64,000 nucleotides of DNA from Prevotella sp. (GCA_022486815.1 JAKVJW010000008.1:1-64000); one strand, 5' to 3'. Counted from the stretch's first letter, positions 30,106 to 39,607 are shown. Notes: generated from the sequence alone by a model not told the origin. Made by a program: numbers and translations.

Positions 30106-30113
30106 TAACTTTG
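30106..30113 (+). promoter_or_regulatory. -7 box of the GH106-GH105-GH43 unit
   Basis: TAACTTTG predicts transcription from about 30118, 26 nt before ATG 30144. There is no clear -33 TTTG, which is common in regulated polysaccharide loci. Confidence 0.5.
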
Positions 30114-30143
30114 CGACTAAACAAATTGATAAATTATAAAATC

Positions 30144-32702
30144 ATGAAGAGAGTTCTACTATTACTAATCTGCATTATTACTGGAGCTGTCAGTGCCTTT
30201 TCTCAGTCATGGCCAACGGCATTACCAGAAGCCAGACCTGGAGTAAGATGGTGGTGGCTAGGGTCAGCCGTCGACAAAAAAGATCTGAAATGGAATCTTG
30301 ACCAATATCATAAAGCAGGCATAGGGGCTATCGAGATCACCCCCATCTATGGTGTACAAGGAAATGACAAGAATGATATTCCTTATCTTTCCCCTAAATG
30401 GATGGAAATGCTACACGATGTTGAGAATACCGGCAAGGCTGATAGTATCGAAATTGACATGAATAACGGTACAGGATGGCCATTTGGAGGCCCTTGGGTA
30501 CCTATTGACGAAGCTGCCTGTAAGGCCGTATTCTGTGACACCATCGTAGACATCCATGCAAATCTGATGAAAATCAATTACCGGATTCCGGAAAAAGAAC
30601 AAAAATACGCAAGACCACAGATCATTAAGACTTTCCCTGTTCCGGGAGACCTGAAACATAAACGCGTCATTGTTCTCTATATCAGTCGTACCCGTCAAAT
30701 GGTCAAACGCGCAGCTCCGGGTGGTGAAGGCTATGTTCTAGATCATTTTGACAAAGATGCCGTAGCTCATTACCTGGCTCATTTTGACAGTATTTTCGCG
30801 GCTACACATACGCCGTTCCCCCATACGATGTTCAATGACAGCTATGAGGTTTATAATGCTGACTGGACACCTTCTCTCATTAAAGAATTCGAGGCTCGCC
30901 GCGGCTATAAACTTCAGGACAAATTTCCAGAATTCCTCGCCGGTGATCCCAAAGTCATAAGTGACTATCGTGAAACACTTGGAGAACTTCTACTTGAGAA
31001 TTTCACGGAGCAATGGACAGCGTGGGCACACAAGCATGGAGCCATCACCCGAAATCAGGCACATGGCTCTCCTGCTAATCTGATAGACTGCTATGCAGCC
31101 GTAGATATTCCCGAAATCGAGGGTTTCGGACTGACAGACTTTGGCATCAAAGGATTACGTCGTGATTCCGTGAAGACTCGCCCTAACTACAGTGACCTGT
31201 CTATGCTGAAATATGCCCCGTCAGCCGCCCATATCACAGGAAAGCCTTTTACATCCAGTGAAACCTTCACCTGGCTGACAGAACATTTCCGTACTTCACT
31301 AAGTCAGATGAAACCGGATTTAGACTTGATGTTCTGTGCAGGTGTCAACCACATGTTTTTCCATGGTACGGCCTATTCTCCAAAGAATGACCCATGGCCA
31401 GGATGGAAGTTTTATGCCAGTATAGACATGAGCCCGACCAATTCCATCTGGAGGGATGCACCTTTCCTGATGCAATACATCACCCGGTGCCAGAGTTTCT
31501 TGCAATGGGGGAAACCGGACAATGACTTTTTGGTCTACCTTCCTATTTATAATATGTGGAGAAGAGATACCCAGCACCGCCTCATGCAGTTCAGCATCGA
31601 GAGTATGGCCCAAAGGGCTCCGAAATTCATCAAAGATATTTTGAATATCGATCATCTGGGATACGACTGCGACTATATCAGTGATAAGTATCTGATGGGA
31701 TGTACCGTCACTGCTGACGGCAGTATACAAACTGCAGCAGGGACAAAATACAAAGGAATCATCATCCCTGAAGGCGCAATTCTGACACCACAGATGTCCG
31801 AGAAACTAAAATCCCTGGCTAAAAGTGATCCGACATTAGTAATGAATGGGGTTCATGCACAAGAGATGAGACGCCACGCCTCACCTGAAGCTATGAAAAC
31901 AGAGTATAATCTGAAAATGATCCGCCGCAGCAACCCGATAGGTTATCATTATTTCATTGCTAACCTCACTCCGAATGATATAGATGCATTCGTTCCATTG
32001 GCCATACATTTTACAAGTGCTACCTGGTTTAATCCTCTCAATGGCAACAAGTATACTGCAGAGATAAAGGCAGGAAAAGTACATATCATCCTGAAAAGTG
32101 GTGAAAGTCGCATTCTCCTGACTTCCAATCAAGAGACAACACAAATCAAAAGATCCGAGAATCAGAAAGAGACTGTTCATTTGGCAGATATCAATCTGAC
32201 TACTAATAAATGGCAACTGAGTTTTATCGATGAAGCTCCGAAAGTGGGAGAAACCTTCCAACTCAATGGATTGAAGACATGGGAAAATCTAGACAACAAG
32301 ACCCGTATCACTATGGGTACAGGAGTATATGAAACAACTTTTAAATTGAATAAGAAACAGGCTTCTGCTCATTGGAATATCAATCTGGGTGATGTGCGTG
32401 AAAGTGCAAGAGTCTACCTGAACGGGCAATTCATCGGTTGTGCTTGGAGCGTACCCTTCATTCTGAATTGCAAAAACACACTGAAAAAGGGCAAGAATAC
32501 ACTACGTATAGAGGTTACCAACCTACCTGCCAACCGTATTTCTGATTTGGACAGGAAAGGTGTAAAATGGCGTAAATTTAAAGAAATCAACTTTGTTGAC
32601 ATTACCTATCACAAATCCAATTACGCTAATTGGGGACCTGTCCCAAGCGGACTGAACAGTACCGTCAAACTCCAGCAGGCTACAGAACAAACCGGATTGT
32701 AA
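30144..32702 (+). CDS. GH106 alpha-L-rhamnosidase
   Basis: This secreted enzyme is expected to remove alpha-linked L-rhamnose from rhamnogalacturonan or its fragments. A signal peptide (MKRVLLLLICIITGAVSAFS) is followed by the GH106 opening ARPGVRWWWLGSAVDKKDL, GIGAIEITPIYGVQG and EIDMNNGTGWPFGGPWV. The C-terminal beta-sandwich shows NLGDVRESARVYLNGQFIG and a jelly-roll end. Its 852 residues fit the shorter GH106 members. ATG 30144 is used; the frame from a TTG at 30111 overlaps the promoter. It is first of three plus-strand genes (GH106, GH105, GH43-like) with pectin-related functions. Confidence 0.88.
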   Translation: MKRVLLLLICIITGAVSAFSQSWPTALPEARPGVRWWWLGSAVDKKDLKWNLDQYHKAGIGAIEITPIYGVQGNDKNDIPYLSPKWMEMLHDVENTGKADSIEIDMNNGTGWPFGGPWVPIDEAACKAVFCDTIVDIHANLMKINYRIPEKEQKYARPQIIKTFPVPGDLKHKRVIVLYISRTRQMVKRAAPGGEGYVLDHFDKDAVAHYLAHFDSIFAATHTPFPHTMFNDSYEVYNADWTPSLIKEFEARRGYKLQDKFPEFLAGDPKVISDYRETLGELLLENFTEQWTAWAHKHGAITRNQAHGSPANLIDCYAAVDIPEIEGFGLTDFGIKGLRRDSVKTRPNYSDLSMLKYAPSAAHITGKPFTSSETFTWLTEHFRTSLSQMKPDLDLMFCAGVNHMFFHGTAYSPKNDPWPGWKFYASIDMSPTNSIWRDAPFLMQYITRCQSFLQWGKPDNDFLVYLPIYNMWRRDTQHRLMQFSIESMAQRAPKFIKDILNIDHLGYDCDYISDKYLMGCTVTADGSIQTAAGTKYKGIIIPEGAILTPQMSEKLKSLAKSDPTLVMNGVHAQEMRRHASPEAMKTEYNLKMIRRSNPIGYHYFIANLTPNDIDAFVPLAIHFTSATWFNPLNGNKYTAEIKAGKVHIILKSGESRILLTSNQETTQIKRSENQKETVHLADINLTTNKWQLSFIDEAPKVGETFQLNGLKTWENLDNKTRITMGTGVYETTFKLNKKQASAHWNINLGDVRESARVYLNGQFIGCAWSVPFILNCKNTLKKGKNTLRIEVTNLPANRISDLDRKGVKWRKFKEINFVDITYHKSNYANWGPVPSGLNSTVKLQQATEQTGL

Positions 32703-32837
32703 GCGCTCTTATCACACCGTTAACAAATTTTCAAAGAAGTTTGATTGTTCTTAAATAAAACAAACTGTAATATCAGATTCATTAAACAAAAAGTGATTCC
32801 AACATTAATTCCGGGATATTCAATCAATAAAACAAAT

Positions 32838-32863
32838 GCCTGCTTTTGAACTTAAAAGCAGGC
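32838..32863 (+). other. Perfect hairpin between GH106 and GH105 genes
   Basis: GCCTGCTTTT (32838-32847) pairs with AAAAGCAGGC (32854-32863) around a 6-nt loop. It ends 27 nt before the GH105 start. The following TGTTTCT is only weakly T-rich, so it may be a leaky terminator or an mRNA-stabilising stem. Confidence 0.6.
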
Positions 32864-32889
32864 TGTTTCTGGATTCAGAGAATATAATC

Positions 32890-34032
32890 ATGAAGAGAAA
32901 TACCATTTTCATTTTCTTCCTGCTCCTTGCACTAACAGGAAGTCCCCTACAGGCTCACGCCAGAACTTCTCCAAGAAAAGCCAGTGATATCCTGACCACT
33001 GCACAAAAGGTAAACACCTATTTTATGAACAGGTATCAAGATCCTACTCAACCTACTTTCGTCAAGAAAGAACGTTCCAGTAACCTCTGGACCAGAGCTG
33101 TCTATTATGAAGGACTGATGGCACTCTATGAAATAGACAAGAATCCTGAATATATTGATTATACCGACCGATGGGCTAAATTTCATCAATGGTCTCCACG
33201 TAATGGAGTGAATACAACAAATGCAGATGACCAATGCTGCGAACAAACTTATCTGGAACGTTATGTGCAATCCGGCGGTCAGGAGAAAATCGAAAAAGTA
33301 AAAGAAAACCTTGATCTGCAGATGGCTTCAGGAAAGCACACTTATTGGACCTGGATAGATGCTATTCAGATGGCCATGCCTTTATATGCCAAGTATGCCA
33401 AAATCACAGGGGAAAGAAAATATCTGGATTATGCCATAAACAGTTATAAATGGAGTCGTGACACCTTGGCAGGTGGGCTTTTCAACAAGAAAGAGGGACT
33501 TTGGTGGAGGGATAAGGATTATGTCGCTCCTTACAAGGAAACAGATGGGAAAAACTGCTACTGGAGCCGTGGCAACGGTTGGGTCTATGCTGCTTTAGTC
33601 AGGGTCATGCAGACACTAAGAAAGAATGACAAGGATTACCAATTTCTCAAACGGGACTATCTTCTGATGAGCAGGGCTCTGATCAAATGTCAGCGAAAAG
33701 ATGGTTTCTGGAATCCTAGTCTGGTCTCATCTTCATACGAAGGCCCCGAAACATCTGGCACATCACTATTCCTTTATGGTATGAGTTGGGGTGTACAGAA
33801 CGGATTACTGAAAAACAGATCTTACAGACAAGCTTGCGACAAAGCCTGGAAAGCCATTAAAAGCACCGTACATGCAAACGGTTTTATCGGCTACAGTCAG
33901 GGAACAGGCAAGGATCCTGCTGCGGGACAACCTGTCAACAGCACACATATCCCTGATTTTGAAGACTTCGGCACCGGTTGTTTCTTATTAGGCGCTGCCG
34001 GATATGCCAGACTTATCGAATACAGCCGATAA
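32890..34032 (+). CDS. GH105 unsaturated rhamnogalacturonyl hydrolase
   Basis: The enzyme removes the 4,5-unsaturated galacturonic acid left at the non-reducing end of oligosaccharides made by pectin lyases. The signal peptide (MKRNTIFIFFLLLALTGSPL, QAHA) suggests periplasmic export. The (alpha/alpha)6 barrel shows NLWTRAVYYEGLMALYE, NADDQCCEQTYL (Asp near residue 113) and WTWIDAIQMAMPLYAK (Asp157), equivalent to the catalytic Asp pair of YteR. WSRGNGWVYAALVRVM and the C-terminal PDFEDFGTGCFLLG complete the fold. Its presence implies lyase products as substrate although no lyase lies in the window. The open frame upstream (32836) is a hairpin and is not used. Confidence 0.92.
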   Translation: MKRNTIFIFFLLLALTGSPLQAHARTSPRKASDILTTAQKVNTYFMNRYQDPTQPTFVKKERSSNLWTRAVYYEGLMALYEIDKNPEYIDYTDRWAKFHQWSPRNGVNTTNADDQCCEQTYLERYVQSGGQEKIEKVKENLDLQMASGKHTYWTWIDAIQMAMPLYAKYAKITGERKYLDYAINSYKWSRDTLAGGLFNKKEGLWWRDKDYVAPYKETDGKNCYWSRGNGWVYAALVRVMQTLRKNDKDYQFLKRDYLLMSRALIKCQRKDGFWNPSLVSSSYEGPETSGTSLFLYGMSWGVQNGLLKNRSYRQACDKAWKAIKSTVHANGFIGYSQGTGKDPAAGQPVNSTHIPDFEDFGTGCFLLGAAGYARLIEYSR

Positions 34033-34051
34033 AATTCGAAAGCAATACTCA

Positions 34052-34085
34052 AAAAGAGACAATATTCTAAAAGAGATAATATTCT
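34052..34085 (+). repeat. Two tandem 17-bp direct repeats
   Basis: AAAAGAGACAATATTCT and AAAAGAGATAATATTCT adjoin (34052-34068, 34069-34085) with one difference, 14 bp before the GH43-like start. Confidence 0.8.
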
Positions 34086-34099
34086 AACAAAGAAAGGGA

Positions 34100-35143
34100 A
34101 TGGAAATTAAACAACAAATCATCAAGAAGATGATCTATCTGCAACACATTACTACTGCCGTCACACTCTTTTTCATTACAACGGTAACCTTTGCACAGAA
34201 TCCACAGAAGGGTAATTATGGGTACCTCTACTGTCACATGAGTGACCGTGGAGAATGGACAGCTTACGCGGTCAGCAGGGATGGCTACCACTATCAGGAT
34301 ATTCTCGGTGGTGATTCCATATTCAGCTCTGCCAGACTCGCCCGTATCGAAGGGGGAACACGTGATGCCTATATTTGCAGAGACTATCATTGCAAAGGCT
34401 ATCTGATGGTCACTACTGATATGTGTGTCAGAAAATCTCATACATGGAACAATTACGGCATTGATCTGCTCAAAAGCAAGGATATGATTCACTGGACCTC
34501 CACGACCATTGATTTCAGGAAGTTCTCTTCAACCATTCAGAGAGTGTGGGCACCTCAGATTTTCTGGAATCCTACCTATCAGTGGAAAGATGGGAAGAAG
34601 GGCGGATATATGATATACTACTCAATCCTGGATAAGAGCGTCTGCCCTTACGACCGGATGTATTACAGTTACGCTGACAAGAGTTTTACCCATATTACTG
34701 CACCTCAACTCCTATTTGACTGGGGATATGCGACAATCGATGCGGACATCAACTACTTGACAAGTGACCATCTCTATCATCTCCTTATCAAGAAAGAAGG
34801 CGGGGAACCAGGTATCTATACGACAACTTCAAAGAGTCTGACTGGTCCATGGGAGAAACCTTCGGATAAAGACTATGTCCATTTTGAAGGGAAAAAACTG
34901 TGTGAAGGTCCTTCTGCCTTTCAACTGATCGGTGACAAGACCTGGAGAATAGCTTACATCCAATATTCCGATCACCCTAAACATTACCGTATCTGCAAAG
35001 CTGACAAACATTTACGCAATTTCTCAGACCCGGTAGATATCCAAGGCGTTAGCGGTCCTCAGCACGGATCTTTTATGAGAATTACCAAAGTGGAATACGA
35101 CCGTTTGCTCAACTGGTCAAGAAGTCTGAAAATTCGACAGTAA
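34100..35143 (+). CDS. GH43-like five-bladed beta-propeller glycosidase, secreted
   Basis: The 347-residue protein has a signal peptide (MIYLQHITTAVTLFFITTVTFA after a short basic start). The blades contain the conserved acids of the GH43 clan: GGTRDAYICRDYH, RVWAPQIFW, YATIDADINYL and KLCEGPSAF. GH43 enzymes mostly act on arabinose or xylose; related subfamilies occur in rhamnogalacturonan loci. The exact subfamily and linkage cannot be fixed by eye. It could start at ATG 34100 or at an internal ATG (34130) directly before the signal peptide core. It is the last gene of the plus-strand unit and a strong terminator follows. Confidence 0.75.
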   Translation: MEIKQQIIKKMIYLQHITTAVTLFFITTVTFAQNPQKGNYGYLYCHMSDRGEWTAYAVSRDGYHYQDILGGDSIFSSARLARIEGGTRDAYICRDYHCKGYLMVTTDMCVRKSHTWNNYGIDLLKSKDMIHWTSTTIDFRKFSSTIQRVWAPQIFWNPTYQWKDGKKGGYMIYYSILDKSVCPYDRMYYSYADKSFTHITAPQLLFDWGYATIDADINYLTSDHLYHLLIKKEGGEPGIYTTTSKSLTGPWEKPSDKDYVHFEGKKLCEGPSAFQLIGDKTWRIAYIQYSDHPKHYRICKADKHLRNFSDPVDIQGVSGPQHGSFMRITKVEYDRLLNWSRSLKIRQ

Positions 35144-35192
35144 AAATGATCTTTCGGATCATCGTGTCTGCCGGCTGATCCATTTCGACAAC

Positions 35193-35233
35193 AAAATGCG
35201 CATATCGTTGATAATCAATAATATGCGCATTTT
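35193..35233 (+). terminator. Terminator of the GH106-GH105-GH43 unit
   Basis: AAAATGCGCATAT (35193-35205) pairs perfectly with ATATGCGCATTTT (35221-35233), a 13-bp stem with its own A/T flanks. Confidence 0.8.
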
Positions 35234-35260
35234 ATATCTAAACTATACAATACTTAATTA

Positions 35261-35465
35261 TTACCAATACTGTGGTAACGTATTTACCAAGGCTTGGAAA
35301 TATGCTTTCCAAGCCTTGGAAACATGCTTTCCAGTACTTTGGAAATATGCTTACCAATACTGTGGAAATATGCTTACCAGTACTGTGGAAATATGCTTAC
35401 CAGTACTTTGGAAACATGCTTTCCAGTACTTTGGAAACATGCTTACCAGTACTTTGGTAATATAT
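35261..35465. repeat. Tandem array of nine 22-23 bp repeats
   Basis: Units start at 35261, 35284, 35306, 35328, 35351, 35374, 35397, 35420 and 35443. The consensus is about TTACCAGTACTTTGGAAA followed by YATGC, with an imperfect CCAnTACTnTGG dyad in each unit. Units 2 and 3 form a perfect 14-bp inverted repeat (CCAAGGCTTGGAAA and its complement). There are no spacers, so it is not CRISPR. All three plus frames stay open only because of the repetition. It sits at the end of the plus-strand unit and before the minus-strand genes. Confidence 0.9.
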
Positions 35466-35595
35466 TGGTCCATTCTTCCCCATATTGAATTATCGGACAT
35501 AAAAGACAAATCCCTGATCTGGTACAATCCCTTCGTCAAGAGCCTTGAATGCAACACATGAGAAGCAGAGGGACGATGGCCAGACGTAATGTCTT

Positions 35596-35790
35596 CTATG
35601 CAAAATTACGGATTACATTCTGCTTCCATTCCTCACTTCTGCCATGCGTCTGATAATCTACTACCTTTTCCTGTCCGTTATCCAAAGATACTGCGAAGCG
35701 TCCGTCCGTTGACGGGATGCACCGGTAACCAGACATAGACAGGATTGCGGTCTGACATAATGCTGCATCCAATGATGGAAGTAGCACCGA
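35596..35790 (-). pseudogene. Possible remnant of a carbohydrate-active enzyme C-terminus
   Basis: This stretch is in the same frame as the GH2 gene and begins directly after its TGA stop. Its translation ends SLDNGQEKVVDYQTHGRSEEWKQNV, cited by the cores FAVSLDNGQ and GRSEEWKQNVIRN. These look like the C-terminal beta-sandwich of large Bacteroidota glycosidases (GH115-like ends have comparable wording). There is no good start codon, only a GTG at 35787. It may be a decayed tail, or an extra piece reached only by readthrough. Weak evidence. Confidence 0.35.
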
Positions 35791-38184
35791 TCAATGAGTA
35801 ATAAGTTTCAAACTCTTACTCTTAAATCCTTCAACCGCCACTTTCAAAAGGACTTTCCCCGGAACCCGGCCGGCACGGAGAATAACCTGAGCAGTCCCAT
35901 TATGAAGTCTGATCTGATTCCCGGTCAGATTCTCATCTGTGGTAATATCTCCGTTACTGACTCCTATGATTCGGGCATTCCCCTCTACAGAGAAATGCAC
36001 ATCACCATCAGCGCTCCAGACACGATTATTTTTAGCGTCCACTGCATTTACACGGACAAATTGAAGGTCCATGCCGTCTGCATGCCAAATCTCCTGATCC
36101 GGAGAAAGTTTCAACTTCACTGCCTTTCCATACGTATTTATCCGATGGCGGGCTATAACCTTTCCTTCTTTCCGGGCTATCGCCTCAATGTATCCGGGGT
36201 GATACTCCACATTATCCCAACGAATCCTATTACGATGATTCGGATCATTTGTATTCTTCTTTATCCCGAGACTTTTTCCATTGACAAGAAGTTCTACCTC
36301 CGGCGCATTCGTATAGGTATAAACCGTATATTTCTTCCCAAGCGTACGATTCCATTGATCAGACAACTGCTTCACTGATTCTTTTACGCCATTCCAGACT
36401 TTTCCATTGTCTTTCCTGTCTACGATACCGATATGGACAACTGGTTGATCTGTAAACATCGACTTCAGGAAATAAGCCTCAGGCTTAGGTTGAAGAGAAA
36501 TATCAAATACCCCTTCGTCACTTCCTTTAGCCGGCCAGCCATGGCTCTCCCCTAAATAATCAATCATCCCCCAGTAAGCCAAGCCAATCACTTTATTGAG
36601 ATTCATCTTGTAAAAGTTCGGTCCCATAGTAGAGAGATTAGCCTCACTCTGGTAAAAGATCATATTGGGGAAACGCCTGCGATCACCCGGGAAATACATA
36701 TACCGGTAATTATAGGCCTGTATATCCGTAATCATTGCCAGATCACAAGGCAGCGAATCCGTCTCCCAATTACGGCCGCGCGGATGCATGGCCACCGTTA
36801 CCGGACGGGTTGTGTCATAGCGATGCAGTAATGTACGCTGAAGACGATAAGCAGTAACCCCCCAGTCATTAAAAGGCAGATTCGAATAAGTCTGGAGTTC
36901 ATTGCCCAAACTCCAGAAAGCGACACAAGCATGGTTGCGATCCCGTTTCACCCATTCCGGCACATCATATTGCCATAGATTCGTCCAGTCCGTACGTCCT
37001 CCGGCATATTGTTTCAGCCACTTATCATAAAGTTCGTCCAGTACGACTATTCCGTATTTATCACATAAACGGTAGAAATCTTCACTATAAGGATTATGAG
37101 ACGTACGAATATGATTGAACCCAAACGCCTTCAGGGTTTTAATGGTTTTCTCGATGGCCCGAGGATAAGCTGCTGCGCCAAGGAAACCTAAAGTAGAATG
37201 GTCTGCAATACCTTTCAAGAGTAATTTCTTACCATTGAGTTTTAACCCGAACTGAGGAGAGAATTCAAAAGTACGCACTCCGAATAATTCTTTCACTTGA
37301 TCAGCTAAAGTACCATCAGACTTATATACTGACACTTCAGCAGTATATAAGTATGGATGATCACAAGACCAGAGTTGTGGATTTGACAAAGAAATCGGAG
37401 TCAGGACATATTCCTTATCATGACGCCGTGGAGAAAAAGCCATCATGCTATCCTTCTGAGCCACCACTTTCCCAACGGCATCCAGAATGCGCACCTGGAT
37501 TTTACCGGTTCTCTGCTTACTCTCTCGGCATATCTCTGCCGTAATATTTACCAGTCGGTTATCCTTTGTCGTAATATGCAGAGGATGACGGACAAAATAC
37601 AACTGAGAATCTGTCAGCAGTAAATGAACGTCACGGTATAGCCCTCCTCCGGTATACCAACGGGAATTATTCGGTCCCATGGTATTGGCAGTCACGATGA
37701 TTTCATTATCTGAACCATATTTTACCTTATTCGTAATGTCAATACCAAAACCTACATATCCATAGTCTGTACCACCGATTCGTACTCCATTCAGGTAAAC
37801 ATCACCAACCAGCATGATTCCCCCGAAATCAAGTTCAAGCCGGCGTCCCTTCCATTCGGCAGGCACATAAAGAACCTTCCTGTAAGCGCCGACACCCATT
37901 TCCTTAAAAGCACGGGCTGACAGACGGCTTTTCACATTGGCAGCCTGATCACTAAAGTCCGGTCGTTCTCCGGGGGCAGGTTTGACCCAAGGTTGAGAAA
38001 TCTGAAAATCATGAGGCAAATCAACATTCTGAACTTCTGCCGAGTGGAAATTGATTTGCGCGGGACGTGTATCCGCCTTGACCATCCTAAACTGCCAGCC
38101 AAAATCAAGATTCAATGTATCACGCTGTGCTTTTGCCGTCAAAGCAAAAGAAAGAATCGCTATGGAAAATAATATTTTTTTCAT
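35791..38184 (-). CDS. GH2 beta-galactosidase-type glycoside hydrolase, secreted
   Basis: The 797-residue protein has a signal peptide (MKKILFSIAILSFALTAKAQ), a sugar-binding domain (VYLNGVRIGGTDYGYVGF), an immunoglobulin-like domain, and a TIM barrel. The acid/base is Glu429 in FWSLGNEL and the nucleophile is Glu514 in FYQSEANLS. C-terminal domains with YTYTNAPEVELLVNGKSLG and an Ig-like end follow. In rhamnogalacturonan loci such enzymes usually remove beta-galactose side chains; the exact sugar is inferred. It lies 58 bp downstream of the CE12 gene and is probably co-transcribed with it. Confidence 0.88.
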   Translation of the reverse strand: MKKILFSIAILSFALTAKAQRDTLNLDFGWQFRMVKADTRPAQINFHSAEVQNVDLPHDFQISQPWVKPAPGERPDFSDQAANVKSRLSARAFKEMGVGAYRKVLYVPAEWKGRRLELDFGGIMLVGDVYLNGVRIGGTDYGYVGFGIDITNKVKYGSDNEIIVTANTMGPNNSRWYTGGGLYRDVHLLLTDSQLYFVRHPLHITTKDNRLVNITAEICRESKQRTGKIQVRILDAVGKVVAQKDSMMAFSPRRHDKEYVLTPISLSNPQLWSCDHPYLYTAEVSVYKSDGTLADQVKELFGVRTFEFSPQFGLKLNGKKLLLKGIADHSTLGFLGAAAYPRAIEKTIKTLKAFGFNHIRTSHNPYSEDFYRLCDKYGIVVLDELYDKWLKQYAGGRTDWTNLWQYDVPEWVKRDRNHACVAFWSLGNELQTYSNLPFNDWGVTAYRLQRTLLHRYDTTRPVTVAMHPRGRNWETDSLPCDLAMITDIQAYNYRYMYFPGDRRRFPNMIFYQSEANLSTMGPNFYKMNLNKVIGLAYWGMIDYLGESHGWPAKGSDEGVFDISLQPKPEAYFLKSMFTDQPVVHIGIVDRKDNGKVWNGVKESVKQLSDQWNRTLGKKYTVYTYTNAPEVELLVNGKSLGIKKNTNDPNHRNRIRWDNVEYHPGYIEAIARKEGKVIARHRINTYGKAVKLKLSPDQEIWHADGMDLQFVRVNAVDAKNNRVWSADGDVHFSVEGNARIIGVSNGDITTDENLTGNQIRLHNGTAQVILRAGRVPGKVLLKVAVEGFKSKSLKLITH

Positions 38185-38242
38185 GTATATGAAGTAAAGG
38201 TAAATTCCGAATTAAAAGAACTTTTTAAGAAAACAGCCTACA

Positions 38243-39478
38243 TCAATTTCCTGCAGGTTTGACCAAATCTATCATCGGAGCAGGATACCACTTATAGGTT
38301 TTCCAATTATCAGGATGAGCGGGATCAAAATCTTTCCAGTCCTTGCGGAGATATTCAACCATAGGCAGATGATTTTCTTTCATACCCATTATCACCATCT
38401 TAGCTACCTCATAAGCTCCGTATGGATTGAAATGTGTATTGTCTGCAAGAGCCTTGGTCTGCCCAGGAAAAGTATTGGCAGGATATTGTACCAAAGCACG
38501 CTTACTATCTTCGAATCCCAAAGACTCAAAGAAAGTCCGAGTCATATAATGAAGTTCGATCAGAGGAACACCTTCACGTTTTGCCGCAACACGCATTGCC
38601 TCCGGATAATCTCCATGAGTTTCACGAATATGCGTATTATGATCTTTCCAGAACCGGCGTTCAGTAGGTGTGATAAAAACGATATTTCCACCGGCCTTGC
38701 GCACCTTATCAATAAATATCTTCAAGGCATAACTGAAATTATACCAGGCTCCCGCACCCGGTCCGTGTTCTTTTTGATCATTATGTCCGAATTCACAAAA
38801 GACCCAATCTCCTTTCTTCATCATCGTAAGGATCTTATCCAGACGGTTCTGATGCAGAAAAGAAGTTGCAGTCAGTCCACTTTCAGCATGATTGGAAATT
38901 GCTATCTGATCATTGAACCACCGCGGAGCCATCTGTCCCCAACTCGTCCAAGGCTCTTTTGCCTGATCTACCACAGTTGAATTTCCACAAAGGAATAGCG
39001 TTGTAACAGCGGTATCCGGTACGATAGTGATACTCTTCACAGCAGGAGCAGGACCGTTGAACTCCAACGTCAGTTTGTTATCCCAGTCTAAAGAACCATG
39101 CTCACGCTGATTTAATCTTACCTGTTCCTTATCGGAAATATATGGAGAACGCTTATTCACAATAAAAGAGAAGATCTTAAACTTACCTTTTGCAGTAGGC
39201 GTGTTTTCCAGAAACAACCGGCGACTTTCAGCTCGAACCACCGTTTGTGCGACTCTGTGTCTGCTCCCCAGAATAACTGTCACCTTATAATTGCCATCAG
39301 GAACCTTAACCGAGAAAAAGAAAGGTTTCGTAGATTTTCTGTTCGGAGCAGGCATGATATCATATCCATAACCTCCCGCATCCGAATAGACAGGTTGTGG
39401 TTTGGTCATGTCAAAAGTTTGACCGTACCCCGCCAATGTTGTCAGAAATGCAACTAATAATATTGATACTTTCTTCAT
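38243..39478 (-). CDS. CE12 rhamnogalacturonan acetylesterase
   Basis: The enzyme removes acetyl groups from galacturonic acid residues of rhamnogalacturonan. After the signal peptide (MKKVSILLVAFLTTLAGYG), residues about 22-145 form a beta-sandwich accessory domain. The SGNH catalytic part then has LFLCGNSTVVDQ (Ser in block I), NHAESGLTATSF (Gly block), VFCEFGHNDQKE (Asn block) and LADNTHFNPYGA (Asp-His). Block I reads GNS instead of GDS, as in several CE12 members. The 411-residue protein is upstream of a GH2 gene. A perfect hairpin separates it from the double-domain esterase. Confidence 0.88.
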   Translation of the reverse strand: MKKVSILLVAFLTTLAGYGQTFDMTKPQPVYSDAGGYGYDIMPAPNRKSTKPFFFSVKVPDGNYKVTVILGSRHRVAQTVVRAESRRLFLENTPTAKGKFKIFSFIVNKRSPYISDKEQVRLNQREHGSLDWDNKLTLEFNGPAPAVKSITIVPDTAVTTLFLCGNSTVVDQAKEPWTSWGQMAPRWFNDQIAISNHAESGLTATSFLHQNRLDKILTMMKKGDWVFCEFGHNDQKEHGPGAGAWYNFSYALKIFIDKVRKAGGNIVFITPTERRFWKDHNTHIRETHGDYPEAMRVAAKREGVPLIELHYMTRTFFESLGFEDSKRALVQYPANTFPGQTKALADNTHFNPYGAYEVAKMVIMGMKENHLPMVEYLRKDWKDFDPAHPDNWKTYKWYPAPMIDLVKPAGN

Positions 39479-39578
39479 TTTACAAATAGATTGTTATTTA
39501 CCGGGTTGTAAGGTCTTCTTAAATCGTAGATATTATTTATGCTCAATATTACTCTAAAACAAATTTCACCCCTACTTG

Positions 39579-39607
39579 TAAGAGAGCAATGTAAAGTTGC
39601 TCTCTTA
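39579..39607. other. Perfect 11-bp hairpin between two esterase genes
   Basis: TAAGAGAGCAA (39579-39589) pairs with TTGCTCTCTTA (39597-39607). It lies after the stop of the double-domain esterase on the minus strand. There is no T run, so it may be a partial terminator or an mRNA processing/stability stem. Confidence 0.6.

Noticed and set aside
35261..35465. CRISPR array
   Set aside because: The 22-23 bp units are directly adjacent with no unique spacers, and no cas genes are nearby.
35196..35561. Overlapping open frames (121, 62, 64 and 68 codons) across the tandem repeats
   Set aside because: The repeat unit lacks stop codons in several frames, so all stay open; there is no start signal or protein-like composition.
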